59,458 nt of DNA from Paracoccaceae bacterium (GTDB taxonomy: Bacteria > Pseudomonadota > Alphaproteobacteria > Rhodobacterales > Rhodobacteraceae). The DNA is taken from contig JAOHEK010000019.1 in assembly GCA_028097405.1 (NCBI GenBank), positions 1 to 59,458 of the forward strand, read 5' to 3'. Each line of letters begins with the position of its first letter. Positions within the stretch are counted from its first letter, which is position 1. The position numbers and the translations under genes were made by a program. Positions 15,743 to 25,574 of this stretch are shown here, piece after piece. The notes under the pieces were generated by a model, which was not told where the DNA came from, did no database searches, and saw nothing but the letters and a program-made list of their open reading frames with translations.

Positions 15743-16474
15743 CTATTTATGCAAAGACAAGTCAAGCGCGTTCGGTAGGGCAGACGAGGTTCTGAACAGG
15801 ACTTTCTCGACGCGGTAGCGGTTTAGGTCGCAATGTATCGCGGCCAGTCTATCGGATTCTTCCACGTCTTTATCTTCGATAGCGGTGACCATCGCGCGGT
15901 GTTGGCGTGCGGTTTCTTTGAGATGACTTTCTATATCTTCTTCTGGATAAGCGGGGCCATACTCGTCTGATTTTGTACCGGAAAAACAAGCTCGGGCCAA
16001 ACGTATGGTGCCCAGCAACATGCGATCATAAAACTCTGCAAAATGTCGATTGTGAGCAGCGTCAGCAATGGCTCTGTGAAAGGCGACGTTTACCTCTGAC
16101 CGCTCGACACCGCTGCCTTTGTCGGCCACGGTCTCAAACGCTTCCATTTGCTTTCTGATATTCGATAGATCGTCAGACGTTCGTGCGACTGCAGCCAATC
16201 TGTAAATCATCCGGCTTGAAATCATTAGAGCGTCAAAGAGTTTCGGGACTTCGTCAAAATCCAGCGGCGTGACTTTGGCTTTGCGGCCATCGCGCACAAC
16301 AAGTCCGTCCGCGATGAGTTGAATGATTGCTTCGCGCACGGGGGTGCGAGAGACCTTCAATTGGGTCGCCAGTTCTGCTTCGTCGAGAACGGCCGCAGGA
16401 CGCAGTTCCAGCCTCAGAATCTTTGCACGGATCATTTGCGCAACACGTGCGCCGTCACGCTCTACCGTCTCCAT
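15743..16474 (-). CDS. GntR-family (FCD) regulator of the hyu/TRAP operon
   Basis: The 243-aa protein has a winged helix at residues 8-75 (VLDEAELATQLKVSRTPVREAI, typical GntR recognition helix) and an FCD ligand domain (helical; NVAFHRAIADAAHNRHFAEF and a late HRAMVTAI His that usually bind a metal). It is divergent from the hydantoinase operon. A long perfect palindrome lies between the two genes and is its likely operator. Ligand probably the substrate or product of the HyuA/HyuB reaction. Confidence 0.92.
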   Translation of the reverse strand: METVERDGARVAQMIRAKILRLELRPAAVLDEAELATQLKVSRTPVREAIIQLIADGLVVRDGRKAKVTPLDFDEVPKLFDALMISSRMIYRLAAVARTSDDLSNIRKQMEAFETVADKGSGVERSEVNVAFHRAIADAAHNRHFAEFYDRMLLGTIRLARACFSGTKSDEYGPAYPEEDIESHLKETARQHRAMVTAIEDKDVEESDRLAAIHCDLNRYRVEKVLFRTSSALPNALDLSLHK

Positions 16475-16543
16475 GTACTGCTCCTCATCGCTTTATAGTT
16501 ATGGGCAAAACTATTTGAGGACCACAAAGAAATATTGCGGTTG

Positions 16544-16572
16544 ATCTCAGTATCCAAAATGGATACTGAGAT
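16544..16572. promoter_or_regulatory. perfect palindromic operator of the GntR/hyu divergent promoter
   Basis: A 13-bp arm, ATCTCAGTATCCA (16544-16556), and its exact complement (16560-16572) flank three A residues. It lies 70 bp upstream of the GntR start and 20 bp upstream of hyuA, so binding would block both genes or hyuA alone. Confidence 0.75.
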
Positions 16573-16592
16573 GGTCATCTGATACTAGGACG

Positions 16593-18650
16593 ATGAAAAT
16601 GCCATCTTGGGTCATAGGGATTGATGTCGGCGGAACGTTCACTGACTTCTCAGCGCGCGAATTGCGAACTGGTGCCACGTTCTTGCACAAGCGACCGTCA
16701 ACGCCGGACAATCCAGCACGCGCTATTCTCACCGGGTTGGACGAACTGCAAGAAAAGTCCGGCATAGATGGCGATGATGTCGTCAGGATTGCCCATGGCA
16801 CGACCGTGGCGACGAATGCCTTGCTGCAACGCAAAGGCGCCGACGTGGCCCTCGTCACGACGCGCGGCTTTCGCGACCTGGTCGAGATAGGACGTCAGAT
16901 CAGACCCAGCATCTACGATCTTCAAATCGATGCGCCTCCCACATTAGTCGATCGGATCAACCGGCTTGAAGTGACAGAGCGTATCGACGCTAATGGCACG
17001 GCAATCACACCATTGACCCAAGCGGAAATAGCGAAACTGGTGATGGCTGTTGGCGAATTGGACGGTATTGAAAGCCTCGCGATCTGTGGTCTGTTTTCAT
17101 TTCTCAATCCGAAACACGAGCAGGCCTTGGCAAAGGCGCTCAGTGTTGCTTATCCAGACCTGTTTCTGTCTGTTTCGAGTGAAGTTCAGCCAGAATTTCG
17201 CGAATTTGAGCGGTTTTCCACAACTGTTATCAACGCCTTTTTGCAACCACCGGTGAGCCGTTACATGCAGCACTTGCGCACCGCGATTGCGGAGCGTGCA
17301 CCAAATGCGGCATTTGGTATCTTTCAGTCTAGTGGTGGCCTGATGGCGGTCGAAAAGGCTGAGAAATTTCCGGTCAGGACGGCACTTTCGGGCCCGGCGG
17401 CGGGTGCCGTTGGCGCTGCGGCTGCGGGAAACTTGTCGGGCATTCGCGACGTCATCACGCTCGATATGGGCGGGACAAGCACGGACGTCTGCATGATCCG
17501 CGATGGGAAAACGACGTTGTCGCACATGCGCGACATCGCCGGTTTCAGTATTCGGTTGCCAATGGTCGACATCCATACGGTTGGCGCAGGTGGTGGTTCG
17601 ATCGCGCGGATCGGCCCGGACGGTTTGATGAAGGTCGGACCCGAAAGTGCTGGTGCCGTGCCGGGGCCGGCGTGTTATTGTCAGGGCGGGATCGAGCCGA
17701 CAGTATCGGACGCAAACGCGGTTCTGGGACGATTGCCAACTACACTTGCGGGCGGCGGTCTGACCTTGGACAAGGGCCGGGCGGTGCAGGCCGTTAGGGC
17801 TGTTGCGGATGCACTGGAGATCAGTCTCGAAGCAGCGGCTTTGGGAATAACGGACATTGTCACGTCGAACATGACGCGCGCGATCAGGACTGTGTCTGTC
17901 GAGAAGGGCCATGACCCGCGCAACTTCACCTTGATGCCCTTCGGTGGAGCAGGTGGATTGCATGCCGCAGACGTGGCACGGTCACTGGGTATGGCGCGGA
18001 TCATCATCCCGAACGCGCCCGGAATCCTGTGTGCCGAAGGGCTGATCACGGCCGATCTACAAGAAGATTTTGTCAGCACCTGCCGTTTTGAGCTTGCAAG
18101 TGATCTGAGTGCATTACAGGCGCCGCTGGATGAGCTGGTCGATCGTGCACTGACTTGGCGAGCCTATGAAGCGGCGGGTGCTGAGGATCACAGACTCATT
18201 TTATCGATGGATCTGCGTTACGTTGGACAGAATTACGAATTGTCAGTGACAGTCCATAATGCGCCAGAAAAACCGGTTCTGCCCACTCGTCAAATCCTGC
18301 TGGACGCCTTTTTTGCCGAGCACGAGCGCAGTTACGGCCACTACGATCCAGACGCTCCGGTCGAGATGGTGAACCTGCGCCTGAAGGCTACGGCAAGGTT
18401 ATCCAGTGCGCAGGCCGGGCTCGAGGTGCCCGAGAAAGAAAGCGAACCCGTAGGGATCCAACCTGTCTGGTTCAACGCGAATGGGCCTATCGATACTCCA
18501 ATTCATGACCGCGCCACATTGGCTCCGGGCACCGAGTTGCACGGCCCAGTTATCATCACGCAATTTGACGCCACCACCGTTGTACCATCGGGTGCGGTTA
18601 TCCGGGTCGACTCTGCGATGAACCTGATTATGGAGCTCGACCTTGGCTGA
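16593..18650 (+). CDS. hyuA: hydantoinase/oxoprolinase subunit A
   Basis: The 685-aa protein is the ATP-binding subunit of the hydantoinase/5-oxoprolinase family, which hydrolyses cyclic imide or lactam rings using ATP. N-terminal Hydantoinase_A_N domain begins with GIDVGGTFTDF, and AHGTTVATNALLQRKG follows. The core domain contains LSGPAAGAVGAA, TLDMGGTSTDVCMI, a GAGGGSIARIG loop and MPFGGAGGLHAADVA. Length is normal. It is the first gene of an operon with hyuB (8-nt overlap) and a TRAP transporter, so the substrate is probably imported by it. The exact substrate (hydantoin, oxoproline, N-methylhydantoin or similar) cannot be told. Confidence 0.93.
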   Translation: MKMPSWVIGIDVGGTFTDFSARELRTGATFLHKRPSTPDNPARAILTGLDELQEKSGIDGDDVVRIAHGTTVATNALLQRKGADVALVTTRGFRDLVEIGRQIRPSIYDLQIDAPPTLVDRINRLEVTERIDANGTAITPLTQAEIAKLVMAVGELDGIESLAICGLFSFLNPKHEQALAKALSVAYPDLFLSVSSEVQPEFREFERFSTTVINAFLQPPVSRYMQHLRTAIAERAPNAAFGIFQSSGGLMAVEKAEKFPVRTALSGPAAGAVGAAAAGNLSGIRDVITLDMGGTSTDVCMIRDGKTTLSHMRDIAGFSIRLPMVDIHTVGAGGGSIARIGPDGLMKVGPESAGAVPGPACYCQGGIEPTVSDANAVLGRLPTTLAGGGLTLDKGRAVQAVRAVADALEISLEAAALGITDIVTSNMTRAIRTVSVEKGHDPRNFTLMPFGGAGGLHAADVARSLGMARIIIPNAPGILCAEGLITADLQEDFVSTCRFELASDLSALQAPLDELVDRALTWRAYEAAGAEDHRLILSMDLRYVGQNYELSVTVHNAPEKPVLPTRQILLDAFFAEHERSYGHYDPDAPVEMVNLRLKATARLSSAQAGLEVPEKESEPVGIQPVWFNANGPIDTPIHDRATLAPGTELHGPVIITQFDATTVVPSGAVIRVDSAMNLIMELDLG

Positions 18651-20316
18651 AAGACCTACAATTGATCCGATTTCACTGGAAATAGGCTGGAACGGTCTCA
18701 AGTCCATCGCGGATGAGTGTTTCATCACTCTGATGCGCAGCGCGTTTTCGACCAACATTAAAGAGAGGCACGACCACTCCACAGCCATCGCCGATGCCAA
18801 CGGGAAATTGATTGTTCAGGCCGAGCAGTCCTTACCCATCCACCTTGCGTCGATGTCGGGGCTGATGTCTTTCATCCTGTCGCAATACGGCGACACGATC
18901 GCGCCGGGGGACATCTTTATCGCCAACGATCCGCATGTCGCAGGCGGTACTCATTTGCCTGACATCAACATGGCAATGCCGGTGTTTGACGGCAACGTCC
19001 TGGTCGGCTTTGTCGCCAACATTGTCCATCATGCAGATGTCGGTGGCAGTGCTGTTGGATCGATGTCGGGGGGCATGGACGAGATCTACAAAGAGGGACT
19101 GCGCATCCCCATTGTCCGTTTGTACCGCAAAGGGGTTTTGCAGGACGATATGATGCGATTGTTGTTGCTGAACATGCGGCTGCCGGCCGAACGTAAGGGC
19201 GATTTGAACGCTCAGATTGCGGCGGCACGTTTGGGCGTGGATAGGCTGAGCGATATTTTGGCAGCGAAAGGCGCGCCTTGGCTTGCGATGCTGTTTGAAG
19301 AGATCATAGCGCGCACAAATTTGCGTATGCGAAAGGCCATTTCCTCATTACCCGATGGTGCGTACACATTTGAAGACGTGATGGATGACGATGGGGCGGG
19401 GACCGAGGACATCCTTATCAAACTTGCTATTGAGAAATCCGGTGATCATATCATCTTTGATTTCACCGGTACCGACAAGCAGGTGAAGGGCAATTTCAAC
19501 CTGACTCTGAACGCGACGCAATCGGCTGTATTTTATTCGCTTAAAGCGCTGCTCGATCCGGACGTACCGAACAATCAGGGTATTTTTGACGCCATCGAAA
19601 TCCGAGCACCTGAGGGGTCGTTCGTAAACTGCGTTGCACCAGCGTCTGTCGCTCTGCGTGCAAATACCTGCCAACGGGTGGTTGACGTTGTGTTTGGGGC
19701 CTTGGCGGATGCGTTGCCGGATCGTGTGATCGGGGCTGCCAACGGTGCGAATACTAGCGCGGTTTTCACCGGCATCGATCCTCGAAATGGCAAGCGCTAC
19801 GTCTATCTAGAGACCCTCGGAGGCGGCATGGGCGCGCGCGCATCCAAGGACGGCAAGGATGGTGTTCAGGTCAATATCACCAACACCTCCAACCTGCCGG
19901 TCGAAGCTATCGAAATGGAATACCCCTTGCGTGTGACGGAATACGCGCTTGTGGAAAACTCCGGCGGGGCAGGGCGGTTTCGTGGCGGGCTCGGTATTCG
20001 CCGGTCGATTCAGCCAGTCGGACATGATTGTGAATTTAACGGCGTGGGTGAGAGGTTTCGCAATGTGCCCTGGGGCATCTTTGGAGGAAAAGCAGGTCGT
20101 GCGGGACGTTTTCTGGTGTGTTCAGACGACGACACAACCGTCGACTTACCATCCAAGGCCACCGGCATCATCTTAAGCGAAAAGACCACGGCCGTGATCG
20201 AAACCCCGGGTGCCGGAGGATATGGCCCGCCGAAGGACCGCAGCCTCGAGGATAAAGCACACGACACCTCGTCCCAGAAATTTGACAATGACTACATGCA
20301 AGAGAACTATCCGTAA
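18643..20316 (+). CDS. hyuB: hydantoinase/oxoprolinase subunit B
   Basis: The 557-aa Hydantoinase_B protein begins with a TTG inside the end of hyuA, with GGAG about 8 nt upstream; no later start fits better. Family features are DPISLEIGWNGLKSIADE, ERHDHSTAIAD, GDIFIANDPHVAGGTHLPDINM and the C-terminal GGAGRFRGGLG. It forms the catalytic complex with HyuA. The TTG start may set a fixed ratio with HyuA through coupled translation. Ends 44 nt before dctP. Confidence 0.93.
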   Translation: MAERPTIDPISLEIGWNGLKSIADECFITLMRSAFSTNIKERHDHSTAIADANGKLIVQAEQSLPIHLASMSGLMSFILSQYGDTIAPGDIFIANDPHVAGGTHLPDINMAMPVFDGNVLVGFVANIVHHADVGGSAVGSMSGGMDEIYKEGLRIPIVRLYRKGVLQDDMMRLLLLNMRLPAERKGDLNAQIAAARLGVDRLSDILAAKGAPWLAMLFEEIIARTNLRMRKAISSLPDGAYTFEDVMDDDGAGTEDILIKLAIEKSGDHIIFDFTGTDKQVKGNFNLTLNATQSAVFYSLKALLDPDVPNNQGIFDAIEIRAPEGSFVNCVAPASVALRANTCQRVVDVVFGALADALPDRVIGAANGANTSAVFTGIDPRNGKRYVYLETLGGGMGARASKDGKDGVQVNITNTSNLPVEAIEMEYPLRVTEYALVENSGGAGRFRGGLGIRRSIQPVGHDCEFNGVGERFRNVPWGIFGGKAGRAGRFLVCSDDDTTVDLPSKATGIILSEKTTAVIETPGAGGYGPPKDRSLEDKAHDTSSQKFDNDYMQENYP

Positions 20317-20360
20317 GAAACCCAAAAACTGAAACGATAAACTTAACTAGGGAGATTATC

Positions 20361-21353
20361 ATGAACATGAAAACAATATTCATTGCTGCGACCTTAAGCT
20401 TTGGACTATCGCTACCAGCGCTTGCACAAGACGTCCGCTGGGACATGGCAAATGAGTACAACGAAAATTCAACCCACGGTATTGGCCAGTTGGTCTTTTC
20501 TGAAACGCTGAGCGAAACCACAGACGGTGCAATTGAAATCACGAACCATTTCGGCGGGTCCATCGGGTATAAATCCAGAGAGCATTTTGATGCGGTTGCG
20601 GATGGCGCATTGCCAATTGCAAACACGTCGATGGGTCAGGTTGCTGGCATCGAGCCGTTGTTCCTGTTGTCGTCCCTGCCGTTTCTGGTGAAGGACGCGG
20701 AAGAAGCGCGGCTACTTTGGGAAGTCGGCAAACCCTACTACGAGGACGTCTTTGCAGCGAACAACCAAGTGCTGCTTTATGCGTCCCCATGGACCCCTGC
20801 TGGCATCTGGGCCAATGCGCCCGAAACGTCGCTTGAAGACATCGCAGGCCTGAAAATCCGGACATGGGACGCCAGCGGCACACGTACATTGCAAGAAGCA
20901 GGTGCCGCACCGATCCAGCTAAGCTGGGCCGACGTGGTTCCGCAGCTTGCAACAGGTGGCATCGACGCTGTTATGACGTCAGCTGACGGTGGAGCCAGCG
21001 CAAAGTTCTGGGAACAGCTCAGCCACTTTTCGGCAATCAATTATTCCATGTCTCTAAACATGACGCACATCAATAAAGACGCCTGGGACGGCCTTTCGGA
21101 TGAACAACGCGATGCCGTACTGGTTGCCGCAGAGGCTGCCAGCGATGCTGCTTGGGCCGCGTTGGATACGCGGGTGACGGAAAATTATGCCGAAATGACG
21201 TCCAATGGTATGACAATCATTGAAGATGTTCCTGCGGAATTCCTGGACGCACTGAACGAGGCTGGGCAGTCTGTTTATACGGATTGGCTGGATAAAGTCG
21301 GACCTGTCGGCCAAGAAATTCTGGATGAATACGCCGCGCGTCGTGGATCGTAA
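20361..21353 (+). CDS. dctP: TRAP transporter solute-binding protein (DctP)
   Basis: The 330-aa protein has a Sec signal (TIFIAATLSFGLSLPALAQ) after a GGGAG ribosome site, and a DctP fold: HFGGSIGYKSREHFDAV, then IAGLKIRTWDASGTRTLQEAGAAPIQLSWADVVPQLATGGIDAVMTSADGG, the usual strand with the substrate-gripping Arg. It captures the substrate in the periplasm for DctQM. Probably brings in the cyclic amide or acid processed by HyuAB. Followed at once by a strong hairpin. Confidence 0.93.
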   Translation: MNMKTIFIAATLSFGLSLPALAQDVRWDMANEYNENSTHGIGQLVFSETLSETTDGAIEITNHFGGSIGYKSREHFDAVADGALPIANTSMGQVAGIEPLFLLSSLPFLVKDAEEARLLWEVGKPYYEDVFAANNQVLLYASPWTPAGIWANAPETSLEDIAGLKIRTWDASGTRTLQEAGAAPIQLSWADVVPQLATGGIDAVMTSADGGASAKFWEQLSHFSAINYSMSLNMTHINKDAWDGLSDEQRDAVLVAAEAASDAAWAALDTRVTENYAEMTSNGMTIIEDVPAEFLDALNEAGQSVYTDWLDKVGPVGQEILDEYAARRGS

Positions 21354-21360
21354 AACAATC

Positions 21361-21389
21361 GTATCAGGCCGCCCCTCGCGGCCTGATAC
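21361..21389 (+). terminator. strong hairpin between dctP and dctQ
   Basis: GTATCAGGCCGC (21361-21372) pairs perfectly with 21378-21389 over a 5-nt loop. It begins 7 nt after the dctP stop and has no T-run. It likely causes partial termination or protects the 3' end of the upstream message, so the binding protein is made in excess over the membrane subunits. Confidence 0.6.
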
Positions 21390-21413
21390 ATGTCTTGTCA
21401 TAGGTAGGTCTTG

Positions 21414-21929
21414 ATGCTCGGCAGCTGGTTGGAAAAGACAACGAACGCAGCCGCGACTGGGGCCATGTGGGTGTCGTCCGCACTGCTTGTCTATATGGTC
21501 GTTCACATCAATCTAGAAATCATTCTGCGCGTGTTTTTCGACACCTCAACGTTTTCCATGGATGAATTCGTTGGATACGCAGTGGGGTCAATGACGTTTT
21601 TGGCCTTGGCACATACGTTTCAGCAACGAAAACACGTGCGGGTGACGGTGCTGCAAGGATACGCCACGGGGCGGTTTGCCATTGCCGTTGAACTGATCTG
21701 CATCGCGCTGACGTTTGGCATCACGCTGTTTTTGGCACGCTACATTTGGCGCACGCTTGCTCGTGATTTCAGCCGTGGCACCGTTAGTCCGACACTGACC
21801 GAAACCCCGATTTGGTTGATAGATGCCGCAATTTTTCTGGGTCTTTCCCTGTTCCTAATTCAACTGCTTGCAACGGCGCTGACCACTCTACGCGATGGTG
21901 TACAGCAGGCCGATGTCGTGGAGCACTAA
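21414..21929 (+). CDS. dctQ: TRAP transporter small permease (DctQ)
   Basis: The 171-aa protein has four hydrophobic segments as expected for DctQ (first around residues 18-38, last around 132-152) and the segment EFVGYAVGSMTFLALAHTFQ with HVRVTVL, typical of the family. The ATG at 21414 is preferred over a TTG just before it. Partners with DctM, 3 nt downstream. Confidence 0.88.
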   Translation: MLGSWLEKTTNAAATGAMWVSSALLVYMVVHINLEIILRVFFDTSTFSMDEFVGYAVGSMTFLALAHTFQQRKHVRVTVLQGYATGRFAIAVELICIALTFGITLFLARYIWRTLARDFSRGTVSPTLTETPIWLIDAAIFLGLSLFLIQLLATALTTLRDGVQQADVVEH

Positions 21930-21932
21930 GGT

Positions 21933-23246
21933 ATGGAAATTCTCGTAATCCCTGGCATCTTGTTATTGATGATCGTTGTGTTTCTGGGTCTTGGGGTCTG
22001 GGTTTTCGCCGGTCTGTTGCTGGTCGGCGCTACTGGTCTGGCGTTTCTGATCGACATGCCGATGACGCGTATCGGGACGATCATGGCCCCTCTTGTGATC
22101 CGAAGCGCAACATCATGGGAATTGTCCGCGATCCCGATGTTCATCTGGATGGGCGAAATTATGTTGCGCACCGATATATCGGACCGGTTGTTTCGTGGGT
22201 TGTCACCGCTGACCTACTATTTGCCCGGAAGACTGCTTCATACCAATATTCTTGGATCGGTCATCTTTGCGGCCGTCAGCGGGTCGAGCGCGGCGACAAC
22301 CGCCACGGTGGGCAAGATTACAACGACCGAGCTTGCGCGGCGCAACTATTCCAAATCCCTAACTTACGGCTCACTCGCCGGCGCCGGAAGCCTTGGACTG
22401 TTGATCCCGCCGTCCATCGTGATGATCGTCTATGGTGTTCTGGCAGAGGTTTCCATCGCGCGGTTGTTCGCAGCGGGCGTGGTTCCGGGAATTCTGATTG
22501 CGGGGTTGTATTCAGCCTACATCATGATCGTAAGCTTTTTCAAACCTGACATTGCACCACCCGACAGCGACCCACCGGGGTTTCGCGACATGTTGGTCGG
22601 GCTTGGCAACCTCGTGCCGATCAGCGTGCTGGTCGTTCTGATCTTAGGGACAATTTACACAGGTGTCGCCACCCCGTCCGAGGCGGCGGCGGTTGGCGTC
22701 ACGTCGACGTTGTTAATGACACTGGTGACAGGACAAATGTCGGCCAAGGTGTTCTTTGGTTCGCTCACCGCGTCAGTGAATACAAGCTGCATGATCGCGA
22801 TCATTCTGATCGCTGCGGCCTTCCTGTCGACGGCAATGGGCTTTCTACATGTTCCGCAAGACGTGGCAGCGGCGATCAGCGCGCTCAATCTGACGCCCTA
22901 TGGTCTGATGCTGGTGCTGGCTGGATTCTACATCCTACTAGGGATGTTTCTGGAGGGGATATCCATCACAGTGATGAGCCTGCCGATCACGCTGCCATTG
23001 GTCATAGCCGCGGGATTTGATCCGGTCTGGTTTGGCATTTTTCTGGTGATCATGGTTGAGCTTGCACAGATCACGCCGCCAATCGGGTTTAACCTGTTTA
23101 TCATTCAGGGGCTCACCAATACCCCAATAATGAAAGTCGCGATTGCAGCCTTCCCGTTCTTTCTGTTGATGTGCGTGGGCACCCTATTGATCACGCTTTT
23201 TCCGGAGATAGCGCTTTGGCTACCGAACAAACTATTCGATAACTGA
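21933..23246 (+). CDS. dctM: TRAP transporter large permease (DctM)
   Basis: The 437-aa protein is strongly hydrophobic along its length, with the family signatures SGSSAATTATVGKI and GSLAGAGSLGLLIPPSI and a late EGISITVMSLPITLPL. It is the ion-driven substrate channel of the TRAP system. It begins 3 nt after dctQ stops. Normal length. Last gene of the hyu/TRAP operon. Confidence 0.93.
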   Translation: MEILVIPGILLLMIVVFLGLGVWVFAGLLLVGATGLAFLIDMPMTRIGTIMAPLVIRSATSWELSAIPMFIWMGEIMLRTDISDRLFRGLSPLTYYLPGRLLHTNILGSVIFAAVSGSSAATTATVGKITTTELARRNYSKSLTYGSLAGAGSLGLLIPPSIVMIVYGVLAEVSIARLFAAGVVPGILIAGLYSAYIMIVSFFKPDIAPPDSDPPGFRDMLVGLGNLVPISVLVVLILGTIYTGVATPSEAAAVGVTSTLLMTLVTGQMSAKVFFGSLTASVNTSCMIAIILIAAAFLSTAMGFLHVPQDVAAAISALNLTPYGLMLVLAGFYILLGMFLEGISITVMSLPITLPLVIAAGFDPVWFGIFLVIMVELAQITPPIGFNLFIIQGLTNTPIMKVAIAAFPFFLLMCVGTLLITLFPEIALWLPNKLFDN

Positions 23247-23543
23247 GCAAAATCTTCGAAAAGCCGCGAGGTGTGGACTCGATTCCGCCAAGCTGATCAC
23301 AAGCTTTACGAGGTCATGAAGAGGAGCAAAGCGCCGGTTCGAAAAAGCGGGTCTGGATTGCCGTAAGGCCCAGCTGTCGTGACTAAAACCCCAGTTTCGG
23401 GGGTGGCATATCCGGCGACGGTACTTCTCGGTTATCGTTACGCTGGCGTGTAGATTTGGATGGTGTTCCTAGTTTGAGGTCTTCGCGGACCTGATCTTCG
23501 GACCTCCTTTAACCTTACGAGCAGATTGTCTAGCGTCCGCAGT
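23247..23543. other. gap after dctM, no gene recognised
   Basis: About 300 bp. Contains a small C/G hairpin near 23388-23404 (ACCCC ... GGGGT) that could end the dctM transcript. No ORF with recognisable features. Confidence 0.35.
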
Positions 23544-25574
23544 ATGACTCGAAACTTGTTGCAAACCTGTCTCCAGCAGTGCCCAGATCAAATGGACGAA
23601 CGACGCGTTCACCGTTGGGCGGAACAGTGGGCCTCGCGGATTGCCGCGGATTTGGAGGCGGTGACCGGGCTGCTGGCGGAGATGAGTCCGGATGTGCCGG
23701 ACGATTTACTCGTGCTCTTCACAGGCGTGCTAGACGGCATCCGAATGAATTTGGAGAACGATGAGAAAGACGCCGACCTGATTTTCGCCTGCATTGACTC
23801 ATGGATATCAACCGTCGCGTCGGGATTTGAACGAGCGCAGAAGATGGCACTGTGTCAAGCCTTCATCCGTGCGGAATCTCAGCCACCTGATGCGATCCGA
23901 GTCGGCGTGGATGATGATGAATTACCGGAGGAAATGGGCGGCCTTGACGCGCCGGACATCGAAGCCTTGGTCCTGGATTTGATCCCCGAAGACGTCGCGG
24001 GTTACTCGGCCTACATGATATTGCGCGAGGCAACCGGGGCGATGCCGCAAGATGCCGCGATGGCTTTCGTGCATCAGATGATCATACAAGCGGTGCCCAA
24101 AATGGTCACGATGGGACGGTATTTTTTGCTGGACGCGCAAGAGGGCATGCGCGGTGCTGCCGCCGTTGGTTTTGTAGATCTGGCGCATGCAGGTGAGATC
24201 GACGCGGCACGCCTTGCTGACCTGATCCGCTTACGCAAATGGTTGCCAAATTCCGAGGCTCGACAGAAGCTGGACCATGCGATCAAAGAAGCGCTGCGCC
24301 GGGAAGCTTGCGGCGGGTCGATCCAGAAGCCCTGGCGGCTGCATCGGCTGATGTCATCGTTGCCAGACGGCACAGGAAGTCAAAGCATTGTAGCCAGCGT
24401 CAGTCGCGGCACCGAAAAATGCGTTGCGATGTTGATGCTGAAAGCTGGACACGGAATTAAAGACGCCTACGCGATTCCTTGTCCCAGTGCCACCGGACAG
24501 CGAGAGATGCTTGCCGAGATCGAAAGCGGTGTCGAATTGTACGAAGTGCCGCCCGGCTATTTGCCAGCTGCGCTGTCACAGGCGCTTGGGGAAACCCTGC
24601 CACCCGCGCCGGGGTTTATCGACGTCTCCGAGATGCTGGGGCAGGCGGACATCACCCCAGCTCAACCTGCAACGTCCATCGATATCGCTGATCCGGACGG
24701 TACTGTTACTACTTTGTCGGCGCAAAGACGCGGACGGCTAATCGGCCAGAGCCTAAGCTGGGCCGGCGAATTCGATATGGCGCAGAGCTGGTTTGTCACT
24801 AATGCTACGCTTTCGGATGCTTTGGCGGCCGCGCGCACCGAGCGTCAGGCCGAAAAGGCAATCTGGGAGGTGCTGGAGGCACAGCGCAGTGAATGGTCCA
24901 TGCTGTTTGCCCGCGCCGCTGCTGTGTTGCGGAATGCGGATGATCCCGAATGGCACGCCTTCGCCGCGGTCGTGCAGGGGCTTGAGACGGGCAGGGCGCT
25001 AAAAAAGATCCCGATCTTTGAGATGATCGCCGCGCTGACGCTGGATGTGGCTGAGCAAGAGGGGTTCGATCCGATGGAAGATGAGGCGGTCTTCGATCAT
25101 GATATCGTGCCCGAGGGCAAGGGCGAGTTGGCGCGGTTGCTTGAGGGCACACCGCTCACCCCAGACGGCATTGATGGCTACCTGACCGGCATTCTGGTTG
25201 CACCGGAGTTCACCACGCCGCCGGACTGGTTGCCGCCGCTTCTGGGCGAGATCAATTTCGTGGGCGAAGGGAGCGTGCAACGTGTGCTGGACATCTTGAT
25301 GTTGCGCTACGGGGTGATCCAAGACGCACTGTTTGACGGTGATTTCGCGAACGCCTTGCGCAAGCGCGGGGTGCGCCAGTTTACGTGCTGGCTTGAGGGG
25401 TTTGTACAAGCCAGCGCGCTGCTTCAGGCTTGGCCCAAGAGCGCGTTATCAGCCGACGATCGCAAGATCTTGCGCCTGATCCGTGACGGGGTGGAGGAGC
25501 CGGATATACAAGCAACTTTGAAACCGCTCTTGCCTGCGTGGCTCCAGCAGAAGGCTGCCCGGGCGATGGGGTGA
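23544..25574 (+). CDS. large YecA/UPF0149-family protein
   Basis: The product (about 676 aa from the ATG at 23544; a TTG at 23526 is also possible) is mostly helical and acidic, without signal peptide or membrane segments. Near residue 540 it shows TPDGIDGYLTGILVAPE with a following WLPPLLGE, the mark of the YgfB/YecA (UPF0149) fold, usually found as a protein of about 190-220 aa. The N-terminal 500 residues are unassigned. Function unknown; some YecA proteins carry a metal-binding SEC-C tail, which is absent here. It stands alone, so no role follows from neighbours. Confidence 0.7.
   Translation: MTRNLLQTCLQQCPDQMDERRVHRWAEQWASRIAADLEAVTGLLAEMSPDVPDDLLVLFTGVLDGIRMNLENDEKDADLIFACIDSWISTVASGFERAQKMALCQAFIRAESQPPDAIRVGVDDDELPEEMGGLDAPDIEALVLDLIPEDVAGYSAYMILREATGAMPQDAAMAFVHQMIIQAVPKMVTMGRYFLLDAQEGMRGAAAVGFVDLAHAGEIDAARLADLIRLRKWLPNSEARQKLDHAIKEALRREACGGSIQKPWRLHRLMSSLPDGTGSQSIVASVSRGTEKCVAMLMLKAGHGIKDAYAIPCPSATGQREMLAEIESGVELYEVPPGYLPAALSQALGETLPPAPGFIDVSEMLGQADITPAQPATSIDIADPDGTVTTLSAQRRGRLIGQSLSWAGEFDMAQSWFVTNATLSDALAAARTERQAEKAIWEVLEAQRSEWSMLFARAAAVLRNADDPEWHAFAAVVQGLETGRALKKIPIFEMIAALTLDVAEQEGFDPMEDEAVFDHDIVPEGKGELARLLEGTPLTPDGIDGYLTGILVAPEFTTPPDWLPPLLGEINFVGEGSVQRVLDILMLRYGVIQDALFDGDFANALRKRGVRQFTCWLEGFVQASALLQAWPKSALSADDRKILRLIRDGVEEPDIQATLKPLLPAWLQQKAARAMG

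Noticed and set aside
15565-15765. 66-codon minus frame
   Set aside because: No features and overlaps the GntR gene end.
17097-17963. 288-codon minus-strand frame inside hyuA
   Set aside because: Arg/His-rich shadow of a well-conserved plus-strand gene.
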